Notes: a model not told the origin generated them from the letters alone. Positions 35,935 to 44,538 are shown, numbered from the stretch's first letter. The stretch is DNA of 64,000 nucleotides from Methanoregula sp. (GCA_023228295.1 JALOBP010000002.1:1-64000), one strand, 5' to 3'. Program-made: numbers and translations.

Positions 35935-36113
35935 ATGTAGGCCTCTTGGCTCCTGCCTCTGGAAAGAAAACATCCGCATGAATCAATCCTTAACTTAAAA
36001 GAGAGAGAAAAAGGGTAAAAAGAGAGAGAAAAATTTTTTCTTTCCGTCAGCTGTCGCCAATATGGCCTTAGCAAAATAGAAAATATGTTTCTACTCTCCT
36101 AATGCCATGCCGG

Positions 36114-36212
36114 TATAATTTCAGAATAAAAAAGTTCATCAACTTAAGCAGGTTTTGAGGAAATAGCACCTGAATAAGTTGATGAACTTATTGTATTCCT
36201 CAAAATTACTGC
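36114..36212 (+). ncRNA. Candidate pseudoknot-forming RNA
   Basis: AAGTTCATCAACTTA (36,132-36,146) pairs perfectly with 36,175-36,189, and the stem continues as CAGGT/ACCTG. The apical loop (TTTTGAGGAAATA) is complementary to TATTCCTCAAAA just downstream (about 36,194-36,205), giving a pseudoknot. A TATAAT box is at 36,114-36,119. A further GCCGCTTAAGCGGC hairpin lies near 36,265. The remaining part of the 603-base gap from 35,980 to 36,582 is AT-rich, apart from the RNA at 36,417. Confidence 0.5.
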
Positions 36213-36416
36213 TAAATAAAAAGCGACCCAGAAATGATAAGATTAATAATCCTAACATTCCTCGGCCGCTTAAGCGGCTCATTTAAGAGGAAAGTAATAA
36301 AACTATATCAACAATAATATTATATCTATTTTTAGATTATATGATACTAAAAAAATTGTCAAATTTTTATATTGTTGATAACTTTACTTTTTTTTAATTT
36401 ATGATAAATTATAATT

Positions 36417-36572
36417 AACAATTTAGACCTAAACCTGTGTGTTCGCAGGCATGGCCATAAAAACCGTGTAAGGCACAAAGGACTCCTCGTCCACTGCCTT
36501 ACACGGTTATATTCCGAAAGGAGTATAGGCGACCGCAAGGTTGCCATTGGCGAGGAGCTTTTTGTTTTTTAA
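36417..36572 (+). ncRNA. Pseudoknotted structured RNA, copy 1
   Basis: Shares its architecture with 58,620-58,838. Both start AACAATTTA. Here the long stem AACCGTGTAAGGCA (36,462-36,475)/36,495-36,508 is topped by GGAC/GTCC. The loop sequence CTCCTCG (36,483-36,489) is complementary to CGAGGAG (36,551-36,557). Between them lie a GAAA-capped hairpin (ATATTCC/GGAGTAT) and a GCAA-capped hairpin (GGCGACC/GGTTGCC). A T-rich tail follows the pseudoknot strand directly, so it may end in a terminator. The 36,583 gene begins 10 bases later. A TATAAT precedes at about 36,409. It may be a cis-acting leader or an independent small RNA. Confidence 0.75.
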
Positions 36573-36582
36573 CTTATAAAAT

Positions 36583-37167
36583 ATGGATAATACGAATCAA
36601 TCTAAGGCGGGTACTTATTTATTATTATTGATTCTTTTTTTTATATCTATTTCCATTATTAATAAAATTGCAGATATTACTCAAAAGCCGGAGTCGCCTA
36701 ATAATCAGAATTCCATTGAGCAATCTAAAAAGAATGTGGAAAATATTTTGTTAGAAATGAAAAAATTTACTGATGGAGTTCGGGATGTAGAGAAAGAGGT
36801 TAGCGATGTTTTACAAATAAAAAAAACGAGAGCACGGCTTGTACCCGTATATTTAGCATTTATAAATCTTAAACAGGTGTATAATAACGCCTGCTTACGA
36901 GCGGAAAGTTTAAAGAGACAAGATTTAGAAAATGATAAGCTGAATAAGGATTTTTTTGATGGCATGGACATTCTTTCCCTTGGCTTTTGCTCAAAAGGGT
37001 CTTCCTACGAACAGTTTGCCGAATACATTAATAGTGGCAGTATAGCCAGTTTAAGCAAGGCAGAAAAAGATTTAATAGATGGCGATAAAATGGTTATTAC
37101 AGGATTAGCAAAAGTGATTCTCGTCGCAAAAGAATTAGGTGTTGATGTTGAAAAAATAGATAAATAA
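36583..37167 (+). CDS. Membrane-anchored hypothetical protein
   Basis: A 194-residue protein with one N-terminal membrane helix (about residues 11-29) and a mainly helical, charged remainder containing a coiled-coil-like stretch (SIEQSKKNVENILLEMKKFTD). No family recognised. It follows the pseudoknotted RNA at 36,417 with little space and has no clear Shine-Dalgarno. Confidence 0.6.
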   Translation: MDNTNQSKAGTYLLLLILFFISISIINKIADITQKPESPNNQNSIEQSKKNVENILLEMKKFTDGVRDVEKEVSDVLQIKKTRARLVPVYLAFINLKQVYNNACLRAESLKRQDLENDKLNKDFFDGMDILSLGFCSKGSSYEQFAEYINSGSIASLSKAEKDLIDGDKMVITGLAKVILVAKELGVDVEKIDK

Positions 37168-37195
37168 AATTAGTAATTTTTAATAGCATAAAACT

Positions 37196-38107
37196 ATGAA
37201 AACAGCCTCTTTAATTTTAGGCATAATCGGTGGTATAACGGGCTTGCTCGGCTCACTATTCGGCATTGTTTTTGGCGGTGTAGTATCCGCTTTCAGTGCG
37301 GATGAAAGATTAGACCAAATATTTATTTTAAGTGTTTTAGCTCTCATTTTAGGCGTGGTAGGCATAATCGGCGGAGCTATCGCAAAGAATAAACCAAAAG
37401 CCGGCGGGTCTTTAATGTTAATTGCTGGTATTGATGGACTCATGGCAATATCCGCTGGCTATATTGTCGCCGCTCCCTTGCTTATTGTCGGTGGTATTAT
37501 GGCCTTACTGGAGGCCAGAAAACAGCCTGACAAAGAAAAAACAAAAGGTTGGATTTGGTTAGTTATTGGACTTATCATTTTTGCCCTCATTATTGCCGTA
37601 GGGGCGAAGAAAGAGAACAAGACTGAAAATAACCCTACTGACGCTCAAACAGAGCAAACAGAGGAAAATAAAACGCCTACCGTTAAAGTAGGCGAGGACT
37701 TGCGAATCGGCGATGTCCGCTGGAAAGTATTAACCGCCGAAAATAAAGGTAGCACTTTAAAATCCAACAACTTACTTGTAGATAACAAAACCACTGTCGG
37801 CCGATTCGTTATGGTAGTGTTCGAAGTTGAAAATTTAGGCAATGAGGCTAAAACATTGAGCGTGTTAAAACTATATGACAAGACCGGTAAGACTTTCGTG
37901 CCTATAACCAACACCGCCTTCTTTGTTCCAGAGGGGGAAAAGACATTAGTATTTGAAACTATCAATCCAAATGTGCCTAAGCAGTATGTCGCAATTTATG
38001 AAGTGCCGAATGAAATGGGAGGCTCAAAGGTAGAGAATTTAATGCTAAAAGTCGGAGACTTGGCAATGTTCACGGAAAAGGAGGGGTATATTGAATTGGG
38101 GTTATAA
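37196..38107 (+). CDS. Membrane protein with DUF4352-type extracellular domain
   Basis: A 303-residue protein. Four hydrophobic, glycine-rich helices occupy about residues 1-140, with a short acidic linker (about 143-165) and a C-terminal immunoglobulin-like DUF4352 domain (VGEDLRIGDVRWKV...GRFVMVVFEVENLGNEAKTL...LYDKTGK). DUF4352 domains are found in exported proteins of unknown role. It may be co-transcribed with 36,583. Confidence 0.75.
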   Translation: MKTASLILGIIGGITGLLGSLFGIVFGGVVSAFSADERLDQIFILSVLALILGVVGIIGGAIAKNKPKAGGSLMLIAGIDGLMAISAGYIVAAPLLIVGGIMALLEARKQPDKEKTKGWIWLVIGLIIFALIIAVGAKKENKTENNPTDAQTEQTEENKTPTVKVGEDLRIGDVRWKVLTAENKGSTLKSNNLLVDNKTTVGRFVMVVFEVENLGNEAKTLSVLKLYDKTGKTFVPITNTAFFVPEGEKTLVFETINPNVPKQYVAIYEVPNEMGGSKVENLMLKVGDLAMFTEKEGYIELGL

Positions 38108-38470
38108 AATAACCCCGCCACTTTCAATACCACGCCGGATAAAAGCTTCCATTATGTGAGGCTTTTTCGGTGTAGCGTCAGGGTGTTTGGGTTTTTCTAT
38201 CTCCACATATTTGATTATCACATCTTTCATTTCCGGCTTTGTCTTTTTTCGTTCCTCTTCCTCACATTTTCTTACCATGTATAGTTTTTCCGCCGCATAA
38301 ATAGCATAACGCCAACTGCCGAATTTTTCTTCAAAAATTTTAGTAGATGGCCTCATTTTATTATCTCGCCAATATTTATAACTTGGCCATCTTTTGTTTC
38401 GGATATAACTCTCAATAAGATATTGCGATAGTTGTTCGTTATTTAAGTCAGTATATATTTTTTTAGGCAT
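38102..38470 (-). CDS. Homing-endonuclease-associated repeat protein
   Basis: A 122-residue basic protein. The segment WPSYKYWRDNKMRPSTKIFEEKFGSWRYAIYAA (in parts) matches the HNH-associated DNA-binding repeat, in which an FGSW motif ends the unit. No HNH nuclease motif is present, so it may be only a DNA-binding protein. The frame opens 13 codons earlier, but MPKKIY at 38,470 is the more usual start. Its last codons overlap the end of the convergent 37,196 gene by six bases. Confidence 0.65.
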   Translation of the reverse strand: MPKKIYTDLNNEQLSQYLIESYIRNKRWPSYKYWRDNKMRPSTKIFEEKFGSWRYAIYAAEKLYMVRKCEEEERKKTKPEMKDVIIKYVEIEKPKHPDATPKKPHIMEAFIRRGIESGGVIL

Positions 38471-38849
38471 AAATTTGAAGTTTTTGTTTATAAAGTCATT
38501 ATACCACATAGGTGTATTTTTAAGTGGGTAGGCACTTTTTTATCTCGTCAAAGCACCTTTCTCTCCGCATCATAAAATACAATCTTTTTACCCAAAAAAA
38601 CATCACTTTGGCATATTTAATAACGGCAAATGCTAACCACATAGCAACAAAACAGTATAAATCTGCAGAGCGGCTTTTATATCATCTTATTGAAAATTAG
38701 CTAAAAAAGAGTTAAAATATAAAAATAAACTAAGCAAATAATAAATTATAATGATTTGTATAGGAATCGCTTAGATGTTTTTGATTAGATGATAATTTGT
38801 ACCCTGATTATGTCTGCCCACCCACAGCATGGTCTAATGAATTAAATAT
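38471..38849. other. Gene-free AT-rich stretch before the KAP operon
   Basis: No ORF, tRNA or convincing hairpin. It must contain the promoter for the 38,850 operon, for which a TATAAT at about 38,749 is a candidate. Confidence 0.4.
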
Positions 38850-41471
38850 ATGAAAACATTACTTCAAAATAATTATCTTAAAATTTTAATTAATCTGCTT
38901 TGGGGAGAGCTAATATTTTATTTATCCATAAAATATATAGAAATCATAAGCTATTATTTGATTGAGTATAAAATTGAAATATTCGCCTTAATTTCTATAC
39001 TTTTATTATTATACTGGCATAAATTTAACTTTATTTTTTATAGATACAAAAACAACTATAAAAATACTGAACTGCCTTTCACAATTTTAGATTCTCTAAG
39101 TTTAATAATATTCTCCTTTACCTTACTTATTTTGTTCTCTCTTTGGTTTGAAAATATAAGAGAGATTTTCTTTACAAAATTAAATTATTATATTTACCCT
39201 GCGGTTGCAATCTTTATTTGGTTCCTTGCAGCTTACTATTATAAGTTTAACAAAGAAAAACATGAATCAACCGACTATAAAGAATTGTCTGATGAGCCAA
39301 TACCTGATATAGAGCATGATTTACTAAACAGGGAGAGATTTATTAAGGGCTTACATCAAGAAATTATTTCTGCAAACTACCAAGACTCTTTTGTGTTTGG
39401 ACTATATGGTAAGTGGGGGGAGGGAAAAACTTCAGTATTAAACCTTTTAAAAAACTATATAGCAACGGATAGGGATAATACCTGTATTGTGGTAAATTAT
39501 GACCCTTGGTATTTCAAGGATAACGAGGCTGTTTTAGCGGGGTTTTACGCCGCAATAAATATAGCTGTCAACAATATTTATTTTTTGCCAAATTTTAAAA
39601 CATTAATATACAGGTACGGTAAAATACTGTCCTTAGGGGTTTCTTATGTGGGTTTAAATTTATCTCTTAACGGCGGGACAGATGTAGAAGATATAAAAAA
39701 TAGCATAGAAAAATGTTTAATAAAAATTGGAAAGCGAATGATTATTTTTATTGATAATATTGACCGGCTACAAAAAGACGAGATTTTAAAAATATTTAGC
39801 TTGATAAAGTTGACAGCAAATTTTAAAAACATCACATACTTTCTAAGTTTTGATATTGCAATAGTAAAAAAAATTATTCGTTCTGAATTTGATGAAGATA
39901 ATTATATTGAAAAAATTATTCAGAAACCCATACCATTGCCTGCTATCTATCAAGAGAATATAGATAAATTTTTAGATAAACATTTAGACAGAATATTTAA
40001 TGAACTCCCTTTTTCTAAGGAAGAAAAAACAGAGTTTGAAAAAGAAACGAATTTGCTATATAGACAAAAAATATATAAATTATTTAAAACCTTACGGCAT
40101 GTCAAAAGATTTATACATAGTTTGCAGTCAAGCCTAACGCCAGAAATAGCCAGAGAAATAAATTTACAAGACTTTTTTATCTTAGAAATCATCAAGGTTT
40201 ATTATCCGGAGGTGTATAAGGACATTTGGGAAAACAAGACTTACTATTTGCCTCCATGGGGAGGATTTAATAATTTTACGATGTCCTTTTCAATTATATT
40301 GAAGCCAGAAGAAAGAGAAAAATTAACAAAAAAACATATAGAGAATCTCCTGAATAACATACACGATGAGGAACAAAAAAATATTTTGCTTGAGTTGTTA
40401 AAAACTATATTTTTTGTAGTAGTACGCAATGCGTTTTCTAATAATGGTGGTATAAATCAAGATGGCATGGCTAATCAGTATAGAGTGGCAAAAAGAATCA
40501 CTCATTATGAGTGTTTTGAAAAATACTTTACTTTGCAAACAAAAAAAGATGAGCTATCTGACTTTGCATTTGAATCTAACATAAATAAATTAATTGATGA
40601 ATATAAAAAGAATATTGACATAAGCGAGAATGTTGAAAAATTATTTGATGAATTAAAAGAGAAGAAAATGTTGGTTGACTTCATAGACAGAAGTACGGTA
40701 AAAATGTCAGATTTTGAAACTGATTTTGCTAAAAAATTTATTGAAGCAATACAAAAAAAATCAAAAATATTTTCTCCAGATGATGTTAGTTTGTGGAGGT
40801 CTGAAATAGGAGCGGCCGAACATTTTATGTTAAAATTATTGGACAATAAATTCGAACAAAACGAAATATTGGATATTTTAAAGAAAATATTAACAGAAAG
40901 TGAAGATGTATATTTTATAACATATCTTACCTTTACCCTAACAGCTCAAGATTTAGGTAATTATTACCCCAATATTTATCAATCAATAAAAAATGACTTG
41001 GCCATATTACGCAATTTAATGTCTGACAAATTAAAGAAATTTTTTATAACAGAAGATAAAAATATTTTTACAATATTCCCAGATGCTTATCAGTGGGCTT
41101 TCATGCTGTATCAGTGGAGCACTAACTGGCGGGAATTTTCTAACAAAAACCGTTCTATCGTTAACGACTACATTCTGCGACTATTTAAAAATGATATTAC
41201 CCTGCTTGTTAAATTCCTTGACGGCGAAAAAAGAAAGGCAATAGGCATGACAGACTATGGGGAAGGAAAAAAATTTACTTTTCACATAAAAGAAATGGAG
41301 AAAGGGCATGATGTGAAAAAAATATATGAATTAGCCGAAGCACATAAAGATGACGATGTACTTTCAAAAACAGATAAAGAAATTTTAGATAGATTTATTG
41401 AAACTTACAGACAAGAAAAAGAGAGAGATAATAAAGATAATATTGTCAGAAATGACTTAGAAATAGGATAA
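38850..41471 (+). CDS. KAP-family membrane P-loop NTPase
   Basis: An 873-residue protein. Four hydrophobic helices lie in the first 135 residues (about 12-30, 44-56, 83-100, 115-131). The KAP P-loop domain follows, with Walker A GLYGKWGEGKTS at 184-195 and Walker B MIIFIDNIDRL at 297-307. Insertion of membrane helices near the P-loop is a hallmark of KAP NTPases; one member, PifA, causes phage exclusion by the F plasmid. The C-terminal about 450 residues are helical with no recognised domain. It is the first gene of a tight three-gene operon with a possible HEPN protein and an HhH-GPD-like protein, so a defence role is inferred. Confidence 0.85.
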   Translation: MKTLLQNNYLKILINLLWGELIFYLSIKYIEIISYYLIEYKIEIFALISILLLLYWHKFNFIFYRYKNNYKNTELPFTILDSLSLIIFSFTLLILFSLWFENIREIFFTKLNYYIYPAVAIFIWFLAAYYYKFNKEKHESTDYKELSDEPIPDIEHDLLNRERFIKGLHQEIISANYQDSFVFGLYGKWGEGKTSVLNLLKNYIATDRDNTCIVVNYDPWYFKDNEAVLAGFYAAINIAVNNIYFLPNFKTLIYRYGKILSLGVSYVGLNLSLNGGTDVEDIKNSIEKCLIKIGKRMIIFIDNIDRLQKDEILKIFSLIKLTANFKNITYFLSFDIAIVKKIIRSEFDEDNYIEKIIQKPIPLPAIYQENIDKFLDKHLDRIFNELPFSKEEKTEFEKETNLLYRQKIYKLFKTLRHVKRFIHSLQSSLTPEIAREINLQDFFILEIIKVYYPEVYKDIWENKTYYLPPWGGFNNFTMSFSIILKPEEREKLTKKHIENLLNNIHDEEQKNILLELLKTIFFVVVRNAFSNNGGINQDGMANQYRVAKRITHYECFEKYFTLQTKKDELSDFAFESNINKLIDEYKKNIDISENVEKLFDELKEKKMLVDFIDRSTVKMSDFETDFAKKFIEAIQKKSKIFSPDDVSLWRSEIGAAEHFMLKLLDNKFEQNEILDILKKILTESEDVYFITYLTFTLTAQDLGNYYPNIYQSIKNDLAILRNLMSDKLKKFFITEDKNIFTIFPDAYQWAFMLYQWSTNWREFSNKNRSIVNDYILRLFKNDITLLVKFLDGEKRKAIGMTDYGEGKKFTFHIKEMEKGHDVKKIYELAEAHKDDDVLSKTDKEILDRFIETYRQEKERDNKDNIVRNDLEIG

Positions 41472-41474
41472 TAT

Positions 41475-42047
41475 ATGACGAAATTTAAACAAAATTACTC
41501 ATTGTTTTACAAAATAACGCCCAAAGAATCTTGGGATAGTATAAATGGGCTTACTGAGTGTATATACAAAATTAATGGCACTTGGATTGATTTAGAACTT
41601 CATAATTATTTATTTCATAGATTATTTAGCAAGTTTGCTGAAGACACTGAATCAGCGGAGGGAAAAATGATTTTATATGTTTTACCATCAATCGCAAAAG
41701 ATATTTATATTCATCTTGACATACTAAGAAAAATAATTGAAGATAATGTATTTAAAATATTAAAGGATAGTAACTTTAAAACACTACACAATAAAGAGAA
41801 AAATTTTTGGAAATTAATCAGAATAGCTCGTGACAACATAATCATTCACAAAGAGAAATCGTTTTACTATAAACAATCAATTTCAATAACAAGCACCGAC
41901 CCTCAACATTTTATGGTTTTCCAACTTTACTTAAAACAGCCTAACCCTGAAAAATTAAAGAGTGTGGAACTTAAGCCATTAACTGATATTGCGAAGATGG
42001 AAAGTATATTAAGGAGTTACGAGAGCTATTTAGAACAAAATTATTAG
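41475..42047 (+). CDS. Helical protein with HEPN-like R-x5-H motif
   Basis: A 190-residue helical protein that starts three bases after the KAP NTPase stop. IARDNIIIHKE at residues 117-127 contains R119-D-N-x3-H125, fitting the R-x4-6-H signature of HEPN ribonucleases in which a polar residue follows the Arg. The preceding helix and the Lys-rich flanks also fit. If it is a HEPN RNase, it could be the effector of a KAP-based abortive infection module. The family assignment rests on this motif and is not certain. Confidence 0.5.
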   Translation: MTKFKQNYSLFYKITPKESWDSINGLTECIYKINGTWIDLELHNYLFHRLFSKFAEDTESAEGKMILYVLPSIAKDIYIHLDILRKIIEDNVFKILKDSNFKTLHNKEKNFWKLIRIARDNIIIHKEKSFYYKQSISITSTDPQHFMVFQLYLKQPNPEKLKSVELKPLTDIAKMESILRSYESYLEQNY

Positions 42048-42056
42048 CATAATAAA

Positions 42057-42566
42057 ATGATACAATTTACAAAAGAAAATATAATAAAATACGCTTCAAT
42101 GTATGACGAGAAAGTTGAAGGCAAAGCCGACCAACGCCATGAGCAAGAATTAAAAGAATGGTTTAAACATCATAGATATTTAGATAAAGATAATTTTGTG
42201 AAGTTGGGGCGTTGGAAGTCTAAAAGGCCGACAAAGCATTATCAGAGCAATAGAAATGAGTTAATTAAAGAGATTACCAAATTAAGTTTGGCCGCAAAGG
42301 ATGAGGAGGTGCAGATAAAATTATTACTTGTGTTAAAAGGCGTGTCTTGGCCGGTTGCTTCGGTTATTTTACATTTTGCTTTCCCTGATAAATATCCTAT
42401 TATGGATTTTCGGGTGATAGAATCTTTGGGCTGGAATAAACCTAAATCATATAATTTTGAATTTTGGCAAAAATATTGTGCCAGAATAAAAGAGATAGCT
42501 GATGAATTAGTTTTTGATATAAGGACAGTAGAGAAAGCATTATGGAAGTATTCAAAAGATGAATAA
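42057..42566 (+). CDS. HhH-GPD-like protein in the KAP operon
   Basis: A 169-residue protein. Residues 93-106 (LKGVSWPVASVILH) look like the helix-hairpin-helix of HhH-GPD base-excision enzymes, followed by FPDKYPIMDFRVIESLG with a conserved Asp at 117 in a position that could be catalytic. No iron-sulphur motif is present. Such proteins could bind or nick modified or foreign DNA. It starts nine bases after the HEPN-like gene; a terminator follows at 42,591. Confidence 0.6.
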   Translation: MIQFTKENIIKYASMYDEKVEGKADQRHEQELKEWFKHHRYLDKDNFVKLGRWKSKRPTKHYQSNRNELIKEITKLSLAAKDEEVQIKLLLVLKGVSWPVASVILHFAFPDKYPIMDFRVIESLGWNKPKSYNFEFWQKYCARIKEIADELVFDIRTVEKALWKYSKDE

Positions 42567-42590
42567 CAATTAATCATCAATTAAAAAAAC

Positions 42591-42618
42591 AAAACAGCCT
42601 TTATATAGAGGCTGTTTT
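42591..42618. terminator. Bidirectional terminator
   Basis: AAAACAGCCT and AGGCTGTTTT form a stem with an 8-base loop between the convergent genes 42,057-42,566 (plus) and 42,639-43,544 (minus), with A- and T-rich flanks for both directions. Confidence 0.85.
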
Positions 42619-42638
42619 AAAAATAATAATTTCTATTT

Positions 42639-43544
42639 TCAGTTTTTGAATGGTAACTTTATTTGGACAGCAGCACTTCTATGTTCTAACACCTTAGTAA
42701 TTATGTAATCTGTTTTTATAGCCCCACCTACAATGGATTGTTTTCTTTTTAATGTAACTCGCAATAAATCATCTTTTGCGAAAAATTTTTCATTTCTCTG
42801 TATTTTATCAATAAAATCCCCGTCTGTTATTTCAGCAAAAAAAGTAGATAAACCATCAGAAAAACGCCACTTGCCATCTTCCTGAAAAGATATGTTGACT
42901 ATTTGTAAGTTAGATTCTATATCTCGCTCATCAATAACTTCCTCTTCTATGACGGGTGCTAAAAAATATTCACTTTCTTTTTTGTTTATCTCGTTAATTT
43001 CTCCGTTGTGTATAAATTGTAATTTATCAATGCCATCTTTGGATAGCGGACTCCTGATGACCGATTCTATTTTTTTGCGTATACTTAGAAATCCAAATAA
43101 TTTTATTTCTTTGTCGTTTGTAATTTTTGCCTCCCCGTCTTCTAATTCAATTTTATAATCGCCGGTATCTAATTTTATTACACTTTTAATTTTTCTATTT
43201 CGTAGCCACTTAATTAATAAGATAACACCACCCGTTCCACCCATGCCTAATATAGATAACAATTCTCTGGCATTAATAAAAGCATTAACCCCATCACTGT
43301 TAAATAATGATGTTGCTTGAGTTAATAAATCCTGCACAACAGAAAAATCAATAAGAATGGAACCCGGAGTTGTTGCCTTGATATTTACCGTTATCTTGAC
43401 CCTATCGCCATTTAATATTAAATTCGCTTCCTCAAGCAGTTCTCCTATGGAAAGTAATGCGGGGGCTAAATCTTTAACATTCATCTCATGAGATACTAAA
43501 GCATCTCCTTCATAAGCAATTTTGAAAAATTCTTTTTCTAACAT
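42639..43544 (-). CDS. Hypothetical protein, 301 residues
   Basis: An unrecognised protein. An N-terminal alpha/beta region (about 1-85) precedes a glycine-rich hydrophobic segment (LLSILGMGGTGGVILLIKWLR, in part a possible membrane helix at about 95-115). A beta-rich C-terminal half ends in IKLPF. Nothing catalytic is evident. It is transcribed toward the KAP operon and is the last large gene before the far attachment site. Its N-terminus resembles proteins often carried on mobile elements, by my recollection only. Confidence 0.6.
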   Translation of the reverse strand: MLEKEFFKIAYEGDALVSHEMNVKDLAPALLSIGELLEEANLILNGDRVKITVNIKATTPGSILIDFSVVQDLLTQATSLFNSDGVNAFINARELLSILGMGGTGGVILLIKWLRNRKIKSVIKLDTGDYKIELEDGEAKITNDKEIKLFGFLSIRKKIESVIRSPLSKDGIDKLQFIHNGEINEINKKESEYFLAPVIEEEVIDERDIESNLQIVNISFQEDGKWRFSDGLSTFFAEITDGDFIDKIQRNEKFFAKDDLLRVTLKRKQSIVGGAIKTDYIITKVLEHRSAAVQIKLPFKN

Positions 43545-43636
43545 AGAAATGAAAGAAATATTTATAATTTAATAAGTATGAAAACTATTTGACAAAAATA
43601 TGCAAAGTAATAATCTTAAAATAGTTTTAGTTCTTT

Positions 43637-43995
43637 AAAAGCTGACGGGGATATTTGAGGGGCGTTAATTTGCACTATTTATTCGCCTTTAAATCTCTCG
43701 GATAAAAACTTTATATTAAGGTTTTTATCCGCGGGAGATTTTAAAGGTCGAACTTTCGCATATTAACAAATCTTAAATTGATAAATCATATGTATCCTAC
43801 ATTTCAGATTTTTCAAGATAGAGCAGGCGAATACAGATGGCGATTAAAAGCCAGAAATGGTGAAATAGTCGCTACCAGTGAGGGCTATACTACACAGTAT
43901 AGTGCTAAGCGGTCTGCGGAGTTAGTTAAACAATTAGCTCCTTCAGCTATAATTTCATAGTTATAGCTTGAATTTATCAGTCCCCGTTAGCTTTT
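43637..43995. repeat. Nested inverted repeats around the YegP-like gene
   Basis: Outer arms AAAAGCTGACGGGGA (43,637-43,651) and TCCCCGTTAGCTTTT (43,981-43,995) match at 14 of 15 positions and enclose the small gene. Inside, 43,686-43,747 forms a very long hairpin (CCTTTAAATCTC and CGGATAAAAAC with their complements), extended by GTTAATTTGC/GCATATTAAC. The structure lies close to the far attachment site and could be a replication, transfer or recombination site or a structured RNA. Confidence 0.65.
43778..43960 (+). CDS. YegP-like DUF1508 small protein
   Basis: A 60-residue protein with one DUF1508/YegP unit: FQIFQDRAGEYRWRLKARNGEIVATSEGY then SAKRSAELVKQ. The family forms small beta-beta-beta-alpha units of unknown role, often in tandem; here there is only one. 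It sits inside a pair of inverted repeats near the element end. Confidence 0.8.
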   Translation: MINHMYPTFQIFQDRAGEYRWRLKARNGEIVATSEGYTTQYSAKRSAELVKQLAPSAIIS

Positions 43996-44098
43996 AGGGA
44001 GTTATTTTTATTATAACAGAAATTTTATTTATACGCCAAATTCATCTCGGGCTTTTAATTGACTCCACCCCCGTGAAAAAACATATGCTTTTGCTTGA

Positions 44099-44138
44099 AA
44101 AAAATAACTGCCTCCGCTATACTGAAGGCAGTTATTTT
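44099..44138. terminator. Bidirectional terminator near the element end
   Basis: AAATAACTGCCT pairs with AGGCAGTTATTT around a 12-base loop, with A-rich and T-rich flanks. It is followed by unremarkable sequence up to attR at 44,330. Confidence 0.8.
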
Positions 44139-44329
44139 AAACGCTTAACCAATTTTATCATCTCCTCTATATTGCTTTAGCTTGTGACCATATAGTGCCC
44201 ACGAGTTGATAAAAATTGATTAAAGCTGATAAACCAAGATAACAGGAGAGTAATGGCATTTGTCGCTAATATCTGGCAATATTGCTGAATTTTTACTAAT
44301 CTTGCCACATGTTCTAAAAAACGACTTTT

Positions 44330-44355
44330 GAGGGTTCGAATCCCTCCCTCTCCGC
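44330..44355 (+). repeat. Attachment site, distal (attR)
   Basis: A perfect 26-bp copy of the tRNA-Ser(GCT) 3' end (GAGGGTTCGAAT through CTCTCCGC). The flanking bases differ from the tRNA side, so the repeat length is exact. Confidence 0.93.
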
Positions 44356-44432
44356 CAACACAATTTATTATCGGAGTCAACCCATTTGTCTATGACGAAT
44401 GTGCGACCCGAGTGCATGATAAATTATAAACA

Positions 44433-44463
44433 AAAACGACGACCTTTGGTCGCTGTTTTTGTT
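44433..44463. terminator. Hairpin with T-run downstream of attR
   Basis: GACGACC-TTT-GGTCGCTG followed by TTTTTGTTT. A similar hairpin with GTCGCTGTTTTTT ends the downstream gene group at 46,443. Confidence 0.6.
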
Positions 44464-44538
44464 TGGTCGATTTATCCACTTGACAATAATGTTATATTTT
44501 TCTAACATATAAATAGTTAGAAATAATTAACAAATAAT

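Larger units (their letters stand above)
33959..44355. mobile_element. Integrated element in tRNA-Ser, 10.4 kb
   Basis: Defined by a perfect 26-bp direct repeat of the tRNA-Ser 3' end on both sides and by a tyrosine integrase with an excisionase-like HTH gene next to the tRNA. Cargo: a ribbon-helix-helix and zinc-ribbon pair, two structured RNA regions, membrane proteins, a homing-endonuclease-repeat protein, a KAP NTPase operon, a hypothetical protein and a small YegP-like protein. There are no phage structural or conjugation genes, so it resembles a satellite-type or defence-carrying genomic island. Confidence 0.9.

Noticed and set aside
35905..35938. A short CRISPR-like array
   Set aside because: The repeats are only 10 bp, contiguous and without spacers. 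They fit an operator. No cas gene is present in the window.
44177..44417. Minus-strand ORFs across the distal attachment site (containing GEGGIRT or GRDSNP)
   Set aside because: These are antisense readings of the tRNA-Ser 3' end, a well-known source of spurious proteins.
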